A stretch of DNA of 21,340 nt, taken from assembly GCA_031282325.1 (NCBI GenBank), contig JAITDY010000064.1:1-21340 (forward strand). The letters run 5' to 3'. The stretch's first letter is position 1. Each line of letters starts with the position of its first letter. Source of the stretch: Lactobacillaceae bacterium. GTDB taxonomy: Bacteria; Bacillota; Bacilli; Lactobacillales; Lactobacillaceae. The translations under genes and the position numbers were made by a program. Under the pieces are notes generated by a model that saw only the letters and a program-made list of their open reading frames with translations, had not been told where the DNA came from and did not search any database. This document shows positions 15,621-21,340 of this stretch, one piece after another.

Positions 15621-16651
15621 TTTATATAAAGCTTCTCAATAGCGGTTAAAACTGCTTTTTTAACAAAGTTACCTTCTTGAATTAAACGAGCCATATTTTG
15701 AGCATTTTTACGATATTCATTATACTTTTCTTCATCAATCTGCGCCATCTTGGCATCGATTTCATCTAAAGCATCAATTGTAAAGCCAACCCCCCATTCA
15801 TTAATTTGTGAAGCAATTGCAGCTTGAGACCATGCTACTACAGGCATACCAGCTCTTAAATATAAACTTAATTTAAAGGGGGCATTGTAGCGAGTGTATT
15901 CTTGATAAAAGGGCTTGATAGTCGATTCATCCCAAATTAATCCAAAACCTTGTTTAAATTCATTAAATAATTGTTCTTGTCTTCTGGGTCCTTTTATATT
16001 CAAATTAGTAGCGGTGATTTCATATTTAATTTCTTTATCATCACCAAAAACATTTATTGGTGTTTTTTGATTATATCTTCCTAGAAACTCAGACTTAAAT
16101 AATGCACCAGCATAATTCAACTCACGAGCAAAAGATAGTGGAATACCTTGTTTTGGTATATCGCTATCAAATCCAAAGACATATAAGGGTGTCATTTCAA
16201 CCTTAACTCCAAGTTCTTTAAGGGCAGCAGACATTTGATCATTATGTGTAATCAATCCATCGAATTTATTTAAAATATCTACTTCATTATTTTTCCATTC
16301 ATTTGAAACATAGTTAAAGCGCAAAGAATCTATATCATGAATCAAACCAATAATTTTAGCTTTTCTAATCTTTAGTTGTTGAATAAACAATCTTTCATAA
16401 CGAAAATTTTTACCCATATTATTCGGATATTGAAAAATTACAAGATCATCTTTTCTTACTCCAGCCGTAGTTCCATCGATACGAGCTAGCAATTGCTTAG
16501 TTTCTTCGGCATCAGTATTAAAGGGAAAAATATGAATTCTCTTAAAATTTAATTGATTAATATAATTAAAGGTATCGTTTTTAGGCTTAAAAGAAGCATT
16601 AAAACTATTTGAATCGTTTCGTTCAGAAGAATAACCAGTTATCCAGTTCAT
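15617..16651 (-). CDS. Gtf3-like sugar transferase
   Basis: Encodes 344 residues with no signal peptide or membrane helix. It resembles the Gtf3/galactofuranosyltransferase-type GT-B family: IGLIHDIDSLR (residues 101-111), GFGLIWDE (235-242) and YNAPFKLSLYLRAGMP (255-270), where the last two form the nucleotide-sugar site in relatives. Such enzymes add a sugar to a lipid-linked or protein-linked glycan in the cytoplasm; Gtf3 in streptococci extends GlcNAc on serine-rich adhesins. The acceptor here is unknown. The ATG at 16651 has AGAGGA 8 nt upstream. It follows serS by 36 nt on the same strand and has no other glycan genes beside it, which is odd for this family. Confidence 0.78.
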   Translation of the reverse strand: MNWITGYSSERNDSNSFNASFKPKNDTFNYINQLNFKRIHIFPFNTDAEETKQLLARIDGTTAGVRKDDLVIFQYPNNMGKNFRYERLFIQQLKIRKAKIIGLIHDIDSLRFNYVSNEWKNNEVDILNKFDGLITHNDQMSAALKELGVKVEMTPLYVFGFDSDIPKQGIPLSFARELNYAGALFKSEFLGRYNQKTPINVFGDDKEIKYEITATNLNIKGPRRQEQLFNEFKQGFGLIWDESTIKPFYQEYTRYNAPFKLSLYLRAGMPVVAWSQAAIASQINEWGVGFTIDALDEIDAKMAQIDEEKYNEYRKNAQNMARLIQEGNFVKKAVLTAIEKLYIK

Positions 16652-16687
16652 AATTCAAGTCCTCTAGATTGAGTAGTATCTAATATT

Positions 16688-18004
16688 TTATTTTGCATTA
16701 TTAACATCAATCTTTTCTGAACCAAAATATGGTTGTAATACTTTAGGAATAGTAATGCTACCGTCTTCATTTTGGTAATTTTCTAAAATGGCAGCTACTG
16801 TTCTTCCAACAGCTAGGCCGGAACCGTTTAAAGTGTGAACAAATTGCAATTTTCCGTTTTCATCGCGATATTGAATATGTCCACGGCGTCCTTGGAAATC
16901 TTCATCGTTAGAAACTGATGAAATTTCACGATAACGTTGCTGCTCTGGAAACCAAACTTCAATATCGTAAGTTTTTGCAGCTCCAAATCCCATATCGCCA
17001 GTTGATAGAGCAATAACGTGATATGGCAATTCTAATTTTTGAAGAATATTTTCAGCATCTTTGGTCATTAATTCTAATTCTTCATAACTTTGTTCGGCCT
17101 TTGTAAATTTAACCATTTCTACTTTGTTAAATTGATGCAATCGAATTAACCCACGCGTATCTTTACCAGCGGCGCCTGCTTCTTGACGAAATGCTGGTGA
17201 TAGCGCAGTTACCTTTAGTGGCAATTGTTCTTCAGGAATAACTTCGTCACGCCTCCAATTTACAAGGGCTACTTCAGCGGTTGGAATTAAACTCAACGAA
17301 GGTTCTCCTTTAGTTTGATAGGCATCATCTTCAAATTTTGGATATTGTCCAGTAGCATACATTGATTCATGTGTAACCAAATATGGTGTCAAAATTTCAG
17401 TATATCCCTCTTTTTGATGCTCATCCAACATAAAATTATAGACAGCGCGTTCTAAACGAGCTCCTGCACCTACGTAATACAAGAAGCGAGCTCCTGACAC
17501 TTTTGCTCCACGCTCAAAATCTAAAATACCTAAATCTTCACCAATTTCATAATGTGCTTTTAACCATTCTGGTTTTTCTTGAAAAGCTTGGGGACGTCCG
17601 TTATAATTTTCTGGCTCCCATTTTCTCTGTTCGACATTAAAAGTATCATCTACTCCAATTGGCACATCAGCATGGGCTAAATTAGGTAAAACCGCTATCT
17701 GTTTAGCAACATTATTATCGATTTCATTTAATTTTTCATCTAATGCTTTAATTTCATCGCCAAGTTTTTGCATGTCAGCAATTGCTTGATCGGCTGATTG
17801 AACATCGCCAGAACGTTTGGAAGCTGCAATTTGCTCAGTCACTTTATTACGTTTGGCCTTTAATTCTTCAACCCTAACAATAACATCACGTCGTTTTGAA
17901 TCATCTTCTAATAATTTTTCTAAAACGCCATCTTCAACACCGCGATCAATCAATCTTTGATTGGCTTCTGTAGGATTTGCTCGTAAATATTTAATATCTA
18001 ACAT
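16688..18004 (-). CDS. serS: Seryl-tRNA synthetase
   Basis: Encodes 438 residues. The N-terminal part (about 27-105) is the long antiparallel coiled coil that grips the tRNA(Ser) variable arm. The class II core contains TAEVALVNWRRDEV, motif 2 as AFRQEAGAAGKDTRGLIRLHQFNKVEM-type sequence, and motif 3 as GSGLAVGRTV. It charges tRNA(Ser) with serine. Its ATG overlaps the kinase stop by one base (TAATG), so translation is coupled. I see no T-box leader upstream of the pair, although many Firmicute synthetase genes have one. Confidence 0.97.
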   Translation of the reverse strand: MLDIKYLRANPTEANQRLIDRGVEDGVLEKLLEDDSKRRDVIVRVEELKAKRNKVTEQIAASKRSGDVQSADQAIADMQKLGDEIKALDEKLNEIDNNVAKQIAVLPNLAHADVPIGVDDTFNVEQRKWEPENYNGRPQAFQEKPEWLKAHYEIGEDLGILDFERGAKVSGARFLYYVGAGARLERAVYNFMLDEHQKEGYTEILTPYLVTHESMYATGQYPKFEDDAYQTKGEPSLSLIPTAEVALVNWRRDEVIPEEQLPLKVTALSPAFRQEAGAAGKDTRGLIRLHQFNKVEMVKFTKAEQSYEELELMTKDAENILQKLELPYHVIALSTGDMGFGAAKTYDIEVWFPEQQRYREISSVSNDEDFQGRRGHIQYRDENGKLQFVHTLNGSGLAVGRTVAAILENYQNEDGSITIPKVLQPYFGSEKIDVNNAK

Positions 18005-18642
18005 TATTTGATTCCAATTTCCTCTATTTTTTTATTAATTAAATTTATTACTGCCTTAGCAGCTTCAGGACTTTCAACGAAATCATATTGATCACCATCA
18101 ATTTGAATCTTTGGCCCACGATCATATTCATCGAACCAAGTTGCATATCGATCATTTAGTTCCTTGTAATAATTATAAAGCGTTGGATCGTTTTTGATTT
18201 GTTCAAATTGTCTTCCTCGCTTATTAATTCGATTTAACATATTATCAAAACTAACTTTCACATGTATCAATAAATCAGGGTCTTTAGAATTCCGTCCATC
18301 AGCCCCTTCCATCATATTATTTAAAAGGCTTTTATAAATATCAACTTCTGTTTGCGTAGATCGGCCTAAATCAGCATTTAATTGGAACAACAACGCATCT
18401 TCAAATATAGATCGATCGATGATATTTAATTTATTTTCTTTTGCATCAGCAATATCTTTCATCCTTTTATTTAAAAAATAAATTTGAAGTAAAAAACCAT
18501 ATTTTTTTGGGTCAGCATAAAATAAAGGCAAAATAGGATTATCATCAACACTTTCATAAAAAGCTTTTGTGTTATATGTTTTCGCTAATAATTCAGTTAA
18601 GCTGGTTTTCCCAGCTCCAATTGTTCCTGCTAATACAATCAT
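18004..18642 (-). CDS. Deoxynucleoside kinase
   Basis: Encodes 212 residues of the dNK/dGK/dAK family, which phosphorylates deoxynucleosides for salvage. The P-loop is GTIGAGKTS (residues 6-14), followed by the DRS motif in NIIDRSIFEDALLF and a LID arginine stretch (NKRGRQFE). The substrate choice (dA, dG or dC) cannot be read with confidence. The ATG at 18642 has GAAAGG 10 nt upstream. It precedes serS with a one-base overlap, so the two form an operon with the sugar transferase behind. A possible -10 (TAAAAT) is visible in the leader, but the -35 is poor. Confidence 0.9.
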   Translation of the reverse strand: MIVLAGTIGAGKTSLTELLAKTYNTKAFYESVDDNPILPLFYADPKKYGFLLQIYFLNKRMKDIADAKENKLNIIDRSIFEDALLFQLNADLGRSTQTEVDIYKSLLNNMMEGADGRNSKDPDLLIHVKVSFDNMLNRINKRGRQFEQIKNDPTLYNYYKELNDRYATWFDEYDRGPKIQIDGDQYDFVESPEAAKAVINLINKKIEEIGIK

Positions 18643-18743
18643 TTAATCTTTACCTTTCAAAAAAACTACAAAACCCATTTTAACAAAGAAAAAAATATAA
18701 ATTCCACTAATCTTTATTTTAAATAGGTTATTATTTTATTAGT

Positions 18744-20066
18744 ATGAAAAATTCCAATTTATCTGGTAAAAAAGTCTTTAAAAAACAAAAACATACTTTG
18801 AGAAATTCCTTATTAATCACTTTTGGTCTATTATCTACTGCCGTTGTCGGATTATTTGTTTTTGCTTTTTTCAATACTAAGGGTGCCATAGATAAAACTC
18901 ACATTAATTTAAATATGAAAAAGCAACGTAATGTTGATTCTGTTTTAAATTCAGGAAAACCAATTTCTATTTTATTAATGGGAACAGACACTGGAGAATT
19001 AGGACGTGATTATACTGGAAGAACTGATTCTTTAGTTGTAGTAACCATTAATCCCGCCAAAAAACAAACGATGATGGTTTCAATTCCTCGAGATTCAATG
19101 ATTTCTGTTTTAGGGAACCCAGAAGTTTTCCCGCAAAAAATAAATGCTGCCTATGAATATTCAACTGGACCTGAAGGTTTTGACGGTAAGGGTCATCCAG
19201 AAAGTACTATTAAATTAATTCAAAAGTGGTTAAACATTCCTATAGATTATTATGCATTGGTCAACATGAGTGCTTTAGAAAAAGTTGTTGATCAAATTGG
19301 TGGTGTTGACATCGTTCCTCCATTTACATTTGATTACGAAGGCGTTCATTTTGAAGGTGGCAAAACACAGCATGTAAATGGATACGAAGCTTTAAAATTT
19401 GTACGTATGCGCTACGACGATCCGGAATATGATTATGGACGAACTAAAAGGCAAAGAATATTACTTGAAGCTATCGCCAAAAATGTAACAAAAATTGCAT
19501 CTAAAATTGTAAATAAAAAATTCTTAGATTCAATCGCCAACAATGCTAATACAGATTTAACTTTTAACGACATGCTAGCTTTGGTTTCTAAATACAATAA
19601 GGCTGTAAAAAATATTAAATCTGATCACTTACAAGGCGTTAGTTATAATTTTCAACCAAATGATGGTGGCTCAGCAATTTCATTCGAGCAAATTCCTCAG
19701 GATGAAAAACAACGTATTACTAATTTGATTCGAAAAAATTTAGGATTAAAAAAAGCAAAAACTGGTCCTCTGTATGGCGGTGAAGTTCCAGACGAAACTA
19801 CTGTTACAAAACCTAAAAATGGTAGTGCTGATCATGTAGATAATTCAAATAATAATAGCGCTACTTATACACCGGCAACGCAGTCTCCCACGTATCCAAA
19901 TAATAGTGGTAGCAGCAACACCAGCCAACAATCAAGTTCTGAAACACCCGCGACTCCTTCAAGCAATGCTCCTAGTGTTGAGGTTCCGAATACTCCAAGT
20001 GTTCCAAACACACCAGAAGCCCCTCCAGCAGAACCAGAAACTCCATCTACTCCACCAACTGAATAA
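18744..20066 (+). CDS. LytR-CpsA-Psr (LCP) family protein
   Basis: Encodes 440 residues. A basic cytoplasmic N-terminus is followed by one membrane helix (about 22-43), then the extracellular LCP domain from about 73: MGTDTGELGRDYTGRTDS, SIPRDSM (114-120), KINAAYEYSTGPEG and the C-terminal arginine cluster (FVRMRYDDPEYDYGRTKRQR). LCP enzymes transfer wall teichoic acids, polysaccharides or other lipid-linked polymers to peptidoglycan. The last 86 residues (355-440) are a Pro/Ser/Thr/Asn-rich tail with NTP repeats, probably a disordered wall-spanning segment. There is no convincing ribosome binding site before ATG 18744, and no alternative start that keeps the membrane helix. It is divergent from the kinase gene and convergent with the LPXTG gene. 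Confidence 0.92.
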   Translation: MKNSNLSGKKVFKKQKHTLRNSLLITFGLLSTAVVGLFVFAFFNTKGAIDKTHINLNMKKQRNVDSVLNSGKPISILLMGTDTGELGRDYTGRTDSLVVVTINPAKKQTMMVSIPRDSMISVLGNPEVFPQKINAAYEYSTGPEGFDGKGHPESTIKLIQKWLNIPIDYYALVNMSALEKVVDQIGGVDIVPPFTFDYEGVHFEGGKTQHVNGYEALKFVRMRYDDPEYDYGRTKRQRILLEAIAKNVTKIASKIVNKKFLDSIANNANTDLTFNDMLALVSKYNKAVKNIKSDHLQGVSYNFQPNDGGSAISFEQIPQDEKQRITNLIRKNLGLKKAKTGPLYGGEVPDETTVTKPKNGSADHVDNSNNNSATYTPATQSPTYPNNSGSSNTSQQSSSETPATPSSNAPSVEVPNTPSVPNTPEAPPAEPETPSTPPTE

Positions 20067-20100
20067 AAATATCCCTCCTTGCTCAGGAGGGATATTTTTA
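20064..20100. terminator. Bidirectional terminator
   Basis: A 16-bp stem, TAAAAATATCCCTCCT / AGGAGGGATATTTTTA, with a 5-nt loop overlaps the stop codons of both the LCP gene and the LPXTG gene, with U-runs in both directions. Confidence 0.9.
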
Positions 20101-21340
20101 TCTATTTTTTATTTTTTTAACTAGCACAGTTAAACCTAAAGCGGTACTTATGTTAATTAAAGATAATAAGATTGACGATTTTTCATTACTATCCTTATCC
20201 TTACCGGTTGCTGGTAGTTTTACATGACTATAATCATTATTATTAAAATTATTTTCTGAATTAATTAAAAAATCGGTTTGATTATCAGAAGTATGGCTAC
20301 CATGGTCCAGACCATTATCTGGATTGCTATTATTAGTGTCCTCTTCTTCGCCTTTATCTTCTTCATCTGGATCCGTGATAATTTCATTATCAGATTTATA
20401 TTGCACTTCAAATTTTTGAACTTCTCCATCAATTCCATCGCTATCAATTAAAGTTTCATCGAAAATTGGATTAGCATTAAAAGCATCTTGCAATGTATTA
20501 TATGTTTGGCCATCAGGCCCTATAACCGAATAAGTATATCCATCCACTATTAATTCTTCATCAGACGGTGAATTTTCAAATTTAATTAAATCATTATCAT
20601 AACCTGTAGTAGAAATATCTATCTTATTTCCATCTGGTTTATTAACTATTAATTGAGCAGCTTGAATACTTTTAGAATAAGTAATTATTAATCCATCCGA
20701 AGAAGTATCCGCTCTAAGTAATCGGTTCATGACACCAACATCTTCTTGAAGAGGTGGAACTTTATAGTTGGAAGCATCAATTGGCATGTAACCTTTAATT
20801 AAAGCAGGTTTAAAAGCATAATCCATCTGGCCCCCTTGGCTACTATCAGAAAGTCCAGTTATCCCAACCACTTTATCATCCTCAACTAATAAAGTGGTTG
20901 GATCTTTAATTGAATTTCCATTCTCATCTTGATAAAAAACTTTTGCAGAAGAAGTTGCTTGCGTATATTGCAAATTTTCAATTTTAACTTCTGTCGTGGC
21001 ATTATTTGCAGTACTACCTGTGGCGGCGTAAGTAACTCCTAAAGTAGAATAACGGTTTAATGTAATGCTACCAGTTATCTGTCTAATAGAGTATTGTCCT
21101 TTATTTAATTTATAATCCAAACTACCTGTCACGGTACCGTTATTATTATTCTTTTCACCGGTCCATTCAACATCCATAATTATTTCATCATATGCGTTTG
21201 CTTCACTAGCTTTTTTACCATCAGTTTTTTGATCCATAGGTATATTTCTAAGATAATAATTATTGGTTGAATCTAATATAGTGCCATCATTACCAGTTTG
21301 TTTAATTCCAAAACTATTTGATTGATTTAAATTACCAGAA
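20098..21340 (-). CDS. LPXTG-anchored surface protein, C-terminal part (partial)
   Basis: 413 residues are visible; the frame stays open to the window edge, so the 5' end is missing and the ATG at 21237 is internal. The order in the visible part is: the end of a domain resembling a bacterial L-type lectin (VTYAATGSTANNATTEVKIENLQYT), a MucBP-like module starting at AKVFYQDENGNSIKDP, a second module with AQLIVNKPDGNKI, then an acidic linker (DPDEEDKGEEED). The end is a sortase signal: LPATGKD (coded at 20217-20203), a hydrophobic stretch (ILLSLINISTALGLTVLV) and a basic tail (KKIKNR). Sortase A would cut after the Thr and link the protein to peptidoglycan. Adhesion to glycans or mucus is likely but inferred. 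Confidence 0.85.
   Translation of the reverse strand, partial: SGNLNQSNSFGIKQTGNDGTILDSTNNYYLRNIPMDQKTDGKKASEANAYDEIIMDVEWTGEKNNNNGTVTGSLDYKLNKGQYSIRQITGSITLNRYSTLGVTYAATGSTANNATTEVKIENLQYTQATSSAKVFYQDENGNSIKDPTTLLVEDDKVVGITGLSDSSQGGQMDYAFKPALIKGYMPIDASNYKVPPLQEDVGVMNRLLRADTSSDGLIITYSKSIQAAQLIVNKPDGNKIDISTTGYDNDLIKFENSPSDEELIVDGYTYSVIGPDGQTYNTLQDAFNANPIFDETLIDSDGIDGEVQKFEVQYKSDNEIITDPDEEDKGEEEDTNNSNPDNGLDHGSHTSDNQTDFLINSENNFNNNDYSHVKLPATGKDKDSNEKSSILLSLINISTALGLTVLVKKIKNR

Noticed and set aside
18643..18743. T-box leader for dNK-serS
   Set aside because: No T-box core motif or stem-loop array is present, and 101 bp shared with the divergent LCP gene is too short.
21235..21237. ATG at 21237 as the start of the LPXTG gene
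   Set aside because: The frame is open to the window edge at 21340, there is no ribosome binding site, and no signal peptide follows, so it is an internal Met.

Overview
The window looks like a chromosomal segment of an AT-rich Gram-positive bacterium of the Lactobacillales, most likely a Lactobacillaceae member. The reasons are the gene order murF - DEAD-box helicase - acpS - alr - mazF, a five-gene oppDFBCA operon, a long-form hibernation factor, a dNK-serS pair, an LCP protein and an LPXTG surface protein. I cannot name the genus from sequence alone. Coding density is high: no stretch over 300 bases lacks a gene (the largest gap is about 140 bp). I see no rRNA, tRNA, CRISPR, prophage or IS element.

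Layout. (1) 1-938, minus: 5' part of comFA (DNA-uptake helicase), divergent from hpf (1030-1605, plus). (2) 1649-2086, minus: a small GNAT acetyltransferase. (3) 2149-7974, minus: the oligopeptide ABC importer, transcribed oppD-oppF-oppB-oppC-oppA. oppA is set apart by a hairpin and its own strong promoter. (4) 8078-13588, minus: a tightly packed cell-envelope and housekeeping operon, dedA-murF-cshA-acpS-alr-mazF. (5) 13721-15587, plus: a DoxX-family membrane protein, a QueT-type ECF S component, and an unrecognised acidic 253-residue protein 1 nt after queT. (6) 15617-18642, minus: deoxynucleoside kinase, seryl-tRNA synthetase and a Gtf3-like sugar transferase. (7) 18744-20066, plus: an LCP family protein with a Pro/Ser/Thr-rich tail. 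(8) 20098-21340, minus: the C-terminal part of an LPXTG-anchored adhesin-like protein, whose 5' end lies beyond the window.

How the genes fit together. Much of the window concerns the envelope. Alr makes D-Ala and MurF adds D-Ala-D-Ala to the peptidoglycan precursor. The LCP protein probably joins polymers to the wall, and the LPXTG protein is a sortase substrate. Opp brings in peptides for an amino-acid-requiring lifestyle. Convergent gene pairs share compact bidirectional terminators (1615-1645, 15584-15620, 20064-20100).

No clearly new multi-gene system is visible. The points most worth a second look are an OppA with no cysteine and so no lipobox, a catalytically intact MazF with no adjacent antitoxin, the unrecognised acidic protein behind queT, a strong hairpin ending 11 nt before queT, and a Rex-like operator in the dedA/doxX divergent region.
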